Source of the DNA: a bacterium
GTDB lineage: Bacteria; SM23-81; DAOVCL01
Reading direction: 5' to 3'
Length of the DNA: 64,000 bases
NCBI GenBank assembly: GCA_029932675.1
Contig: JAOZPP010000003.1
Span: 20,137 to 84,136 of the forward strand
Position numbers and translations under genes: made by a program. The notes under the pieces are model-generated. The model was given only the letters and a program-made list of their open reading frames with translations, was not told where the DNA came from and did not search any database. Positions 18,057-25,102 of the stretch are shown piece after piece (the stretch's first letter is position 1; the number at the start of each line of letters is the position of its first letter).

Positions 18057-19190
18057 TTAGCTAAGGGATGGGGAATCTGCCCCCTCGCTTTTCTGAAACT
18101 CCGTCCATCTGCGGTCTGCTGCTCCGGTAATCCCCTTGACTTTGAGCTCGAAGTCATCTGGATTTGTGCTGTTGAGAAGGGCATCTGCGTAGGTGATTAA
18201 CCCTTGCTGATAGAGCTTCATAATGGATTGATCAAAGGTTTGCATTCCATACTGGGTCTGACCTGCTTCCATTAGATCGATGATCTGTGGAGTCTTGAGG
18301 GGATCGATGAGATAGTCTCTGACCGATGCCGTGCTTACCAATACCTCTACTGCTGGAACCCTCCCTTTCCCATCGGCCATATTTAGGAGCCGCTGAGAGA
18401 TGATCGCTTTGAGCACCCCGGAGAGCAGGAGCCTGATCTGTTGATGCTGATGAGGGGGGAAGAAGGAAATGATGCGGTTGATGGTCTCAATGGCATTCAA
18501 TGTATGGAGGGTGGAGAGGACCAGGTGGCCGGTATCTGCGGCAGTCAAGGCGATGGACATCGTCTCCATATCCCTTATCTCCCCTAAAAGGATGACATCA
18601 GGGTCCTGTCTGAAGGCCTGCCTGAGAGCGGTGGCAAAGCCCTCGGTATCCCCCCCTAATTCCCTCTGGTAGATAATGCTCTTTTTGTTTATATGTACAT
18701 ACTCAATGGGATCTTCAATGGTCAAGATGTTTGCCCGGCGGATCTCGTTAATATGATCAACCATAGAGGCCAAGGTAGTGGATTTTCCCGACCCCGTGGT
18801 TCCAGTAACTAAGATTAACCCCCTCTGTTCTTCGGCCAATTTCTTCACCACCTGAGGGAGGTTGAGCTCCTCAAAACTGGGGATGACCCGTTTCACTGCC
18901 CTGACGGCCATACCGGGAGTCCCCCTTTGATAATAGAGGTTTACCCGGAACCTTCCCAGCTTGGATACGCTCAAGGCCAGATCGAGCTCCTTCCTTTTGT
19001 AAAAACCATCGCCTTGCTCCGGGCTCAGGGCCTGACCAATTATCTCCTTCATCCCCTCGAGGTCAACTGGGGGGGCATCCTTAAGGAAAAGCCTTCCATC
19101 TATGCGGAAGACCGGGGGCATCCCTACCCTGAGGTGAAGGTCTGAGGCCTTCTTTTCCAACATCTCCTGGAGTAACTCTCTTAAGTCCAT
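18057..19190 (-). CDS. pilT: Type IV pilus retraction ATPase PilT
   Basis: The 377-residue hexameric ATPase powers pilus retraction and twitching. It has an N-terminal PAS-like region ([18 protein letters not shown]), Walker A in [15 protein letters not shown] near residue 138, the Asp box and Walker B in [16 protein letters not shown], and the His box [11 protein letters not shown]. The C-terminus ([23 protein letters not shown], near residue 330) is PilT-like rather than PilB-like. No other pilus genes are in the window. It is inserted between accB and accC, with 32 bp to accB and 2 bp to accC, so it is probably transcribed with fatty-acid genes. Confidence 0.93.
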   Translation of the reverse strand: MDLRELLQEMLEKKASDLHLRVGMPPVFRIDGRLFLKDAPPVDLEGMKEIIGQALSPEQGDGFYKRKELDLALSVSKLGRFRVNLYYQRGTPGMAVRAVKRVIPSFEELNLPQVVKKLAEEQRGLILVTGTTGSGKSTTLASMVDHINEIRRANILTIEDPIEYVHINKKSIIYQRELGGDTEGFATALRQAFRQDPDVILLGEIRDMETMSIALTAADTGHLVLSTLHTLNAIETINRIISFFPPHQHQQIRLLLSGVLKAIISQRLLNMADGKGRVPAVEVLVSTASVRDYLIDPLKTPQIIDLMEAGQTQYGMQTFDQSIMKLYQQGLITYADALLNSTNPDDFELKVKGITGAADRRWTEFQKSEGADSPSLS

Positions 19191-19222
19191 AATTGCCTTT
19201 GGTTTATCCTGAATATTTTGCT

Positions 19223-19687
19223 TTAAGTTGTTAACTCTACCAAGAAGAGGGGTTGGTCATACTCCACTGGATGGGCGTTCTCCACTAAGATCCTCACTAT
19301 CCTCCCGGAAACTTCTGATTCGATCTCGTTCATCAGCTTCATTGCCTCTACAATACAGACCGTATCCCCTTTCTTCACGATCTGGCCTTCCTCTACATAG
19401 GGTTCTGCCTCTGGAGCAGGGGCGCGGTAGAATGTGCCGACCATTGGTGATCTTATCTCATAATGGTTCCCTTGGGGGCCCTCCTTAGGTTGGGCCTCTT
19501 CCTTATTGGCCACCTCCATCACCTGGGTGGGGCTGTGGTCTTCCCCCTGGGCTAAGGGGGTTTTCTCCTCCTTCTCCCTCCTTCGCCTGATAATCCTTAC
19601 CTTAGTTCCCCACCTGGATAGCTCAAGCTCATCTATATTGCTCTCTTCCACCAATTTGACCAATTTCCTCAACTTAGATTCGCGCAT
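19223..19687 (-). CDS. accB: Biotin carboxyl carrier protein of acetyl-CoA carboxylase
   Basis: The 154-residue carrier has a helical N-terminus (LRKLVKLVEESNIDELEL), a linker rich in Glu, Pro and Gln, and a C-terminal biotinyl domain with the EAMKLMNE biotin-lysine motif near residue 117. Length and layout match AccB. The start ATG lies one base after the efp stop. The efp-accB pairing is common in bacteria; the usual accC neighbour is displaced by pilT. Confidence 0.95.
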   Translation of the reverse strand: MRESKLRKLVKLVEESNIDELELSRWGTKVRIIRRRREKEEKTPLAQGEDHSPTQVMEVANKEEAQPKEGPQGNHYEIRSPMVGTFYRAPAPEAEPYVEEGQIVKKGDTVCIVEAMKLMNEIESEVSGRIVRILVENAHPVEYDQPLFLVELTT

Positions 19688-19688
19688 C

Positions 19689-20246
19689 TTAGACCCTCTC
19701 TATATAGGTCCCCTCTCTGGTGTCCACCTTTACCCGATCCCCCCTTTGGACAAAGAGGGGGACCTGGATAGTGGCCCCAGTCTCCAACTTGGCCGGCTTC
19801 GTGCCCCCGGATACTGTATTCCCCCTCACTCCGGGTTCCGTTTCCACAACTTCCAGCTCAACAAAGATGGGCAGTTCAACTCCAATGGCTTCGTTGTTAT
19901 GGGTCAAGACGGTAACCTCCGCGCCCTCCTTGAGGAAGGACTTCTCCCTTCCCAAGCCGGCTTCTGATATCGGCAACTGCTCATAGGTAGAGCTATCCAT
20001 AAAGTAGTATAAACCTTCAGCGTGGTAAAGGTATTGCATGGGCCTCTTCTCCACCCTCGCCTCTTCAACCCGTTCCCCGGCCCGAAAGGTCTTCTCTAAG
20101 ACACTTCCGTCGGAGAGCCTCTTCAGCTTTGTGCGCACAAAGGCCCCTCCCTTACCGGGTTTGACGTGGAGAAACTCTACAATAGTGTAGAGATTGCCCT
20201 TTAAACTGATGACCATCCCATTCCTGAAATCAGCGGTGGTAGCCAT
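19689..20246 (-). CDS. efp: Elongation factor P
   Basis: The 185-residue factor relieves ribosome stalling at proline runs. It has the N-terminal KOW-like domain, and the tip loop reads HVKPGKGGAFVRT, placing Lys at residue 32 (equivalent to the modified Lys34 of E. coli). The C-terminal OB domains follow with YEQLPISE and GNTVSGGTKPAKLETGATIQVPLF (given in part). A Lys tip suggests lysylation or a related modification, or none. No epmA or epmB is seen. The gene lies between the M24 peptidase (9-bp gap) and accB. Proline-rich proteins such as the neighbouring TPR protein would depend on it. Confidence 0.96.
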   Translation of the reverse strand: MATTADFRNGMVISLKGNLYTIVEFLHVKPGKGGAFVRTKLKRLSDGSVLEKTFRAGERVEEARVEKRPMQYLYHAEGLYYFMDSSTYEQLPISEAGLGREKSFLKEGAEVTVLTHNNEAIGVELPIFVELEVVETEPGVRGNTVSGGTKPAKLETGATIQVPLFVQRGDRVKVDTREGTYIERV

Positions 20247-20255
20247 AGCTCAGCC

Positions 20256-21320
20256 TCACAGTTGAACCAGGTCTTTGGATAGATTCGTTAAGATCTCAGG
20301 GCCATCTCTTCTGATGACCACCATATCCTCAATCCTTATCCCTCCCCAGTTAGGGATGTAGACCCCTGGCTCGATGGTGATCACCATCCCCTCCTTGAGG
20401 ACCGTCTCGCTTTGGGCCGATACCCGGGGTTCCTCATGGACTGAGATCCCTACCCCATGGCCCAGGGAGTGGCCGAAGTTGGAGCCATATCCTGCTTCCT
20501 CGATAACCTTGCGGGAGATCCCATCCAGTTCAGAGGCCTTAACCCCTGCCCTCGCCCTTTCCAATCCAGCCTTCTGGGCCCGGTGCACCAACTGGTATAT
20601 CCCCTTCTGCTTTTCATCGGGTTCCCCTAAGAAGATCGTGCGGGTGCAATCCGAGCAGTATCCCTGGTAGCTTGCGCCAAAATCGATTATCACCATCTCC
20701 CCGGCTCGGATCTCCTTTTCCGAGGCTAAACCATGGGGAAGGGCCGCCCGCCAACCCGAGGCCACTATCGTTTCAAAGGAGGGTTTTTCCGCTCCCTTCT
20801 TCTTCATCTGGTAATCAAGCTCTGTGGCCATTTCCTTTTCCCTTACCCCCGGATGGATTAGGTTCAAGGTCTCCTGGAAGGCCTCATCGGCGATCCTGGC
20901 CGCTTCCCTCATCCTTTGAATCTCCTCTTCATCCTTGACCGACTTCAGGCCCTCTACCTTCCCCCTGCAGGGGATCAGATCGGCCCCTGGGAGAACCTCC
21001 TGCAACCTCTGATATCCATAGTAGGTAAGGTGTTCAGCCTCAAAACCTAACTTAAAACCATCGGTGAAGATCCCCAGTTTGGGAAGTTCGTCAAAGAGCC
21101 TCTTCTCCGCGATGACTATCTCCCACCCCTCTACCTCTTGGGCGGACTGTTCCTTATAACGGAAGTCGGTGATGAAGACCTTTCGCTGGGAGGTGACGAG
21201 GGCGGTTCCTGCCGAGCCAGAGAAACCAGTTAGCCAGTAGATGTTCGGAAGGGAGGTGATCAGAAATCCATCCGCCTCGTCCAGGGAATCGAGCAACATC
21301 CTTAACCTCTTAGCCCTCAT
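20256..21320 (-). CDS. pepP: Xaa-Pro peptidase (M24 family)
   Basis: The 354-residue cytosolic metallopeptidase removes N-terminal residues ahead of proline or cleaves Xaa-Pro dipeptides. The N-terminal creatinase-like domain shows YWLTGFSGSAGTALV. The catalytic pita-bread domain shows the ordered dimetal ligands: VIIDFGASYQGYCSDCTRT (two Asp), NFGHSLGHGVGISVHE (His), ITIEPGVYIP (Glu) and GGIRIEDMV (Glu). It overlaps the TPR protein gene by 11 bp and precedes efp by 9 bp; the peptidase-efp pairing is widespread. Specificity (PepP or PepQ) cannot be decided from sequence. Confidence 0.9.
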   Translation of the reverse strand: MRAKRLRMLLDSLDEADGFLITSLPNIYWLTGFSGSAGTALVTSQRKVFITDFRYKEQSAQEVEGWEIVIAEKRLFDELPKLGIFTDGFKLGFEAEHLTYYGYQRLQEVLPGADLIPCRGKVEGLKSVKDEEEIQRMREAARIADEAFQETLNLIHPGVREKEMATELDYQMKKKGAEKPSFETIVASGWRAALPHGLASEKEIRAGEMVIIDFGASYQGYCSDCTRTIFLGEPDEKQKGIYQLVHRAQKAGLERARAGVKASELDGISRKVIEEAGYGSNFGHSLGHGVGISVHEEPRVSAQSETVLKEGMVITIEPGVYIPNWGGIRIEDMVVIRRDGPEILTNLSKDLVQL

Positions 21321-22437
21321 CTCCGGCCTCTTCCATTTGGTTCCTCAGCTCTTCGATCCTGTCCTTATACTCCTGGTTGTTTGGTTCTTTCTCCAAAAGC
21401 CTGGTGTAGACCTCCAGCGCCTTCTGGAGAAGGCCCTGTTTGCGATAGATCTCTGCTAAGGTAGGTGTCTCTATCCCGGCAAACTCACTCTCTAACCTCT
21501 CTATCCCCTCCTCCAAGCCCACAGAGGAAGCTTCCTCCTGGGCAGGGGTTTCCACCTCCTCTTCTTCCTGAGGAAGGCCTTCCTCTTTTAGGGGGGCGAC
21601 CACCTCCGGTTGAGGGGGGGGAGCTTCTATTGGCCCAGGGGGGGGAGCTTCGGGCTCCGCTGCCTCCTGTGGGGGGGATTCGCCCTCAGAAGGCGGGATT
21701 TCTGGCTTCTCCTCTGCAGTCTCTACCCCTTCCGGGAGGGTTTCCCTCTGCGGGGGTTTTTCCTCCTCTTCAGGGGCCTCTATGGGCGGAGCTGGTGTGG
21801 GCTCTATAGTTGGTTGCTCTATACCCTCCTGGGGAGGGGCTTCCCTCGCCTCCTCCTCACCTTCCGGTGCAGGGACCTCCTCTTCCTCCAACTGCGGGGG
21901 CTCTGGGACAGCCTCCTCCTCTGCCGGGATCTCTAAGGGTTTCCCCTCCGCGACTTCCTCTACAGCTTTTTCCGCCTCCTCAGGGGGGGCCTCAATGGGT
22001 TCCAAGGGGGGAGGTTCGATTATAGGTTTCTCCTCTGCCAAAGGCTCCTGCGGTTCACTGACCTGTTTCGCCTCATATTCTTCCAAAAAACTTTTGGCCT
22101 TCCTATGAGAGGGCTCTATCTGGAGGATCTTTTGGGAGAGTTGCAGGGCCCTCTCCATATCCTCTTCCCTTTGGGCTATCTCCAATAGGCCCTGGAGGGC
22201 GCGGAGGTTCTCCCCCTCCGACTTCAACACCTCCTCCAACTTCCCCCTCGCCTCAGCAAACATCCCCTTGGTCAGATAAGCCTCCCCCAAGATGAGCTTG
22301 GCCTCCTGATAATGGGGGTATACCTCCAAGCCCTTCTTACAGATGGATATTGCCTTCTCCACATCCCCCTCGGCCATGAACTTACCGGCCAATTTGGCAA
22401 ATACCTGGAATCTATCGCTTAGGTCTGGACCAGCCAG
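21310..22437 (-). CDS. TPR protein with long Pro/Glu-rich linker
   Basis: The protein has N-terminal TPR repeats (AISICKKGLEVYPHYQEAKL, then ALQLSQKILQIEPSH), a roughly 190-residue low-complexity linker of Pro, Glu and Ala, and a final TPR-like unit (LAEIYRKQGLLQKALEVYTR). Obvious homologous sequence (DRFQVFAKLAGKFMAEGD) extends upstream of the first conventional start (TTG 22392). The frame is open to a stop at 22483-22485. No ATG or GTG is available, but AGGAGG stands six bases before an in-frame CTG at 22437, which I take as the likely start (375 residues). It may be a scaffold or assembly protein; no catalytic motif is seen. It heads the operon with the M24 peptidase, efp, accB, pilT and accC. 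Confidence 0.72.
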   Translation of the reverse strand: MAGPDLSDRFQVFAKLAGKFMAEGDVEKAISICKKGLEVYPHYQEAKLILGEAYLTKGMFAEARGKLEEVLKSEGENLRALQGLLEIAQREEDMERALQLSQKILQIEPSHRKAKSFLEEYEAKQVSEPQEPLAEEKPIIEPPPLEPIEAPPEEAEKAVEEVAEGKPLEIPAEEEAVPEPPQLEEEEVPAPEGEEEAREAPPQEGIEQPTIEPTPAPPIEAPEEEEKPPQRETLPEGVETAEEKPEIPPSEGESPPQEAAEPEAPPPGPIEAPPPQPEVVAPLKEEGLPQEEEEVETPAQEEASSVGLEEGIERLESEFAGIETPTLAEIYRKQGLLQKALEVYTRLLEKEPNNQEYKDRIEELRNQMEEAGDEG

Positions 22438-22506
22438 AATCGGCCTCCTTTTTGATTCGGTAATAATTAGTGAACCCCTTGCTCACATCGGCATTCAAGG
22501 GAGTTT

Positions 22507-22527
22507 CCTCCCCCTTGATGGGGGAGG
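22507..22527 (-). repeat. Perfect 8-bp hairpin in the leader of the TPR operon
   Basis: CCTCCCCC and GGGGGAGG are separated by five bases. The hairpin lies between the predicted transcription start near 22585 and the Shine-Dalgarno at about 22444-22450. No T-run follows on the minus strand, so it is not an ordinary terminator; it may be a leader structure or a remnant of a dispersed repeat. Confidence 0.5.
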
Positions 22528-22591
22528 ACTAAGGGGAGGATGATTATAGAAGAGATTTGTAGGGACAGTCTGTCCGTTCCCCTTCTAAAAC

Positions 22592-22620
22592 ATAATAGCA
22601 AAGTAGCCTTTACCTGTCAA
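22592..22620 (-). promoter_or_regulatory. Strong sigma70-type promoter for the TPR-pepP-efp-accB-pilT-accC operon
   Basis: On the minus strand TTGACA (22615-22620) and TATTAT (22592-22597) are separated by exactly 17 bp. The -35 box lies inside the last codons of rfaE2. The expected start is near 22585, giving a leader of roughly 150 nt with a GC-rich hairpin. Confidence 0.65.
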
Positions 22621-23119
22621 GGGAACTTTTGAAAATTTTGTCCTTATCCGGGCAATATCTCTCCAAGATCCTTTGGATCAAACCCTTTGTGCTTTTCTCC
22701 TCCACGATCTTCACAGTCACCACCCGGCCACCTCTGCTCTCCACAACGTCCTTCCCCACTACATCTTCTGGTTTCCAGTCCCCCCCCTTAACGATATAAT
22801 CGGGTTGAAGAAGGGTGATTAACCGGTAAGGGGTCTCCTCATCAAAGATACAGACATAATCCACCATCTCCAGGGAGGCGAGGATAGTTGCCCTCTCCCC
22901 TTGGGGAACTATTGGCCTCCTCTCCCCCTTAACCCTCCTCATCGAAGAATCGCTATTCAACCCAACGATGAGGAAGTCCCCTAACTTCTTTGCCTCCCGC
23001 AGACAATGGATATGGCCTATATGAAGGAGATCAAAACAGCCATTGGTGAAGACTACCCTCTTGCCTTCCCATCGCTTCCTGGCCTCCAAGAGGTCCTTTA
23101 AACCAACTACTTCGCCCAT
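22610..23119 (-). CDS. rfaE2: D-glycero-beta-D-manno-heptose 1-phosphate adenylyltransferase
   Basis: The 169-residue nucleotidyltransferase activates heptose-1-phosphate to ADP-heptose for the LPS inner core. Motifs are VVFTNGCFDLLHIGHIHCL (the GxFDxxHxGH site), VGLNSDSSMRRVKG, and DYIVKGGDW near residue 125. It corresponds to the C-terminal domain of HldE; the kinase domain is absent, so it is the stand-alone form. I prefer ATG 23119 over TTG 23152, since the family starts close to VGLKDLLEARK, though the ribosome binding site is weak (GGAG too near). The gene carries the promoter of the next operon in its 3' end. Confidence 0.88.
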   Translation of the reverse strand: MGEVVGLKDLLEARKRWEGKRVVFTNGCFDLLHIGHIHCLREAKKLGDFLIVGLNSDSSMRRVKGERRPIVPQGERATILASLEMVDYVCIFDEETPYRLITLLQPDYIVKGGDWKPEDVVGKDVVESRGGRVVTVKIVEEKSTKGLIQRILERYCPDKDKIFKSSLDR

Positions 23120-23198
23120 TCTCCATACCAATGATTGATCGAGGAAAAACAACAGAATTGGGTTTTAGGTTGTCACCGATGGTCTTGTACGCCTGGGG

Positions 23199-23229
23199 AT
23201 AATATTGCTCCCCTTGCCCCAAAAGTCAA
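23199..23229 (-). promoter_or_regulatory. Possible sigma70-type promoter for rfaE2
   Basis: TTGACT (23224-23229) and TATTAT (23199-23204) on the minus strand are separated by 19 bp, slightly wider than ideal. The predicted leader to the rfaE2 ATG is about 70 nt. Confidence 0.4.
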
Positions 23230-23281
23230 CCTCTTTTTCGGTAGGGGATAGGTAAGGATTCACAAAATTGGGTGGGAGAAA

Positions 23282-23305
23282 GAAAAAGGGGCTTGGGAAA
23301 GCCCC
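23282..23305 (-). terminator. Rho-independent terminator after the initiator tRNA
   Basis: On the minus strand GGGGCTT pairs with AAGCCCC around a four-base loop and is followed by a T-run (TTTTTCTTT). It lies about 12 bp beyond the tRNA 3' end, as expected for a single-gene tRNA transcript. Confidence 0.8.
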
Positions 23306-23316
23306 TGCAGGTTTAG

Positions 23317-23390
<74 letters not shown>

Positions 23391-23402
23391 ATGATTTATT
23401 TA

Positions 23403-23431
23403 AATATAAGGTCAATTTTCAGCCTTGTCAA
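23403..23431 (-). promoter_or_regulatory. Strong sigma70-type promoter for tRNA-fMet
   Basis: TTGACA (23426-23431) and TATATT (23403-23408) on the minus strand with 17-bp spacing. The element overlaps the 3' end of the CorC-family gene, and the tRNA begins 13 bp downstream of the -10 box. Confidence 0.7.
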
Positions 23432-24680
23432 GGTTTTTCTTTTCAATTTTTGCCGAAGGGAGTTCCAACTCTACCTTGGTTATTCTCTGTCCCTTGACTT
23501 CCTTGATTAAGAATCTGATGCCCTCATACTCCAGCTCTGTCCCCTCTTGGGGGATACTATTCGCCAGATCATAGAGGAATCCTCCCAGGGTCTCGTAATC
23601 CTGGGTGGGGAGGTCAATCTCCAACTGCTCATTGAGATCATCGATAGAGACCATAGCCGCTACCAAATAGGTTCCCTCCCTTAAGGGGGTAATCAACTGC
23701 TCTTCCCGGTCATATTCATCCTGGATCTCACCAACGATCTCCTCTAAGAGATCCTCCAAGGTAACTATTCCTGCAGTTCCTCCATATTCGTCAACCACCA
23801 CTGCCATATGGATCTTTTTTCTCTTAAACTCGCGGAGGAGTTCGTTGATCCCTTTGCTTTCCGGCACGAAATAGGCTTTGCGGGCAACCTTCTGGAGGGA
23901 AAAGTTCTTCCCCTTCTGATGGAGGTTTTGCAGGAGGTCCTTGGCATAGATGATGCCCACTATATTGTCTATCTTCCCATCATAGAGAGGGATTCTGGAG
24001 TGGCCATACTTTACAATCAGGTCTAAGACCTCCTCTAAGCTGTTTTGAAGGCTTGCCGAGATCACATCTATGCGGGGCACCATAACTTCCTTTACCGTAG
24101 TATCAGCAAATTCGAAGATGCCTTGAATCATCTCCTTCTCCTCCTGCTCCAGCTCTTCCAGCTCCCTCCCCTCATCTTTGAGGGAGGGAAGCCTCTCCAA
24201 GGTGGAGATGAGTCCCTCCTCCCTCCTTTTTATTAGCTTAAGAAAGGGAAGTCCCACTGTAAAGGTGAAGATTGGGGAAAGGAGGCCAAAGAGGGTTAGG
24301 CAGAGGAAGCCGAACTTAGAGGGGTAATCCTTGGAGCCAGAGGCGAGGAATTTGGGGATGATCCAGCCAATAAGGTAGAGGATCACCCACCCCCCGAAAA
24401 GTCCTCCTCCCCAAGCAAAGGGTGAACCACCGAAGGTCCTCAGGGAAAAGCTGAGGGAACCAAGGATTCCTACAGAATAGGAAAAGAGCCTTAGCCCCTC
24501 CATCCCCAAGGTTAACTTCCCCCTTTGGCAGAGGAGTCCGTTTAGCCTTTTCGCCTCCTTGCTTGTCTCCCCCCAGATCCTTTCTGCCCTCTCCGGGGTG
24601 AGACTGCTGTAAAGGGAAAGCGTGTAGTTGACCAGGGCCAGAACTACTAAGGAAAAGAGCAATAGACCTATCTCAATCAT
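23412..24680 (-). CDS. CNNM/CorC (HlyC) family membrane protein with CBS pair
   Basis: The 422-residue protein has an N-terminal CNNM-like region with about four hydrophobic helices (residues 1-150). A tandem CBS domain follows, signposted by VPRIDVISA, IPLYDGKIDNIVGIIYAKDLL and HMAVVVDEYGGTAGIVTLEDLLEEIVGEI (quoted in part). A C-terminal CorC_HlyC domain closes it (LGGFLYDLANSIPQEG). The family is linked to magnesium/cobalt efflux or membrane homeostasis. It overlaps ybeY by 4 bp and closes the phoH-pgpH-ybeY-corC cluster, a conserved order in many bacteria. Confidence 0.9.
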   Translation of the reverse strand: MIEIGLLLFSLVVLALVNYTLSLYSSLTPERAERIWGETSKEAKRLNGLLCQRGKLTLGMEGLRLFSYSVGILGSLSFSLRTFGGSPFAWGGGLFGGWVILYLIGWIIPKFLASGSKDYPSKFGFLCLTLFGLLSPIFTFTVGLPFLKLIKRREEGLISTLERLPSLKDEGRELEELEQEEKEMIQGIFEFADTTVKEVMVPRIDVISASLQNSLEEVLDLIVKYGHSRIPLYDGKIDNIVGIIYAKDLLQNLHQKGKNFSLQKVARKAYFVPESKGINELLREFKRKKIHMAVVVDEYGGTAGIVTLEDLLEEIVGEIQDEYDREEQLITPLREGTYLVAAMVSIDDLNEQLEIDLPTQDYETLGGFLYDLANSIPQEGTELEYEGIRFLIKEVKGQRITKVELELPSAKIEKKNLDKAEN

Positions 24681-25102
24681 CGGGGCTCACCTGATAAGAG
24701 TTGATCTTCCTTCTCTTTCATCTGCTTAGCCTCCTTGTTGGTTTCGTGGTCATAGCCTAAGAGGTGGAGTATCCCATGGATAATCAGCCTCCTAGTCTCA
24801 TCCTCCAACCCGATTCCATAATCCCGTGCCTGTTCTGCAGCGCGGTCCAAGGAGATGTAGATCTCCCCCCAGACCATCTCCTCTGTGGGGAGCCTCTGTG
24901 CGGGGAAGGGAAAGGAGAGGACATCTGTAGGGCCCGTTCTTCCGGTAAACCTACGGTTTAAGTTGGTGATATAGGAATCATCTGTAAGGACGATGTGCAA
25001 CCTCCCTTTATCCATTTGGGGTAGGGCCTTTAAAGCTAAACTGCGGAGCTTCTCCAGCCTGAGCTTTACCTTGGGATGGATGTTGGTTATCCAGACCTCC
25101 AT
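24677..25102 (-). CDS. ybeY: Endoribonuclease YbeY (16S rRNA maturation)
   Basis: The 141-residue metalloprotein has the UPF0054 zinc motif HGILHLLGYDHE (H-x3-H-x5-H) near residue 110, and the upstream GRTGPTDVLSFPF and EIYISLD motifs. It acts in 16S rRNA 3' processing and ribosome quality control. The gene overlaps pgpH by 1 bp and the CorC-type gene by 4 bp, so the three are translationally coupled. Confidence 0.95.
   Translation of the reverse strand: MEVWITNIHPKVKLRLEKLRSLALKALPQMDKGRLHIVLTDDSYITNLNRRFTGRTGPTDVLSFPFPAQRLPTEEMVWGEIYISLDRAAEQARDYGIGLEDETRRLIIHGILHLLGYDHETNKEAKQMKEKEDQLLSGEPR

Noticed and set aside
21465-22108. Plus-strand Pro/Leu/Ser-rich open frames opposite the TPR protein
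   Set aside because: They mirror the low-complexity Pro/Glu linker of the real minus-strand gene.
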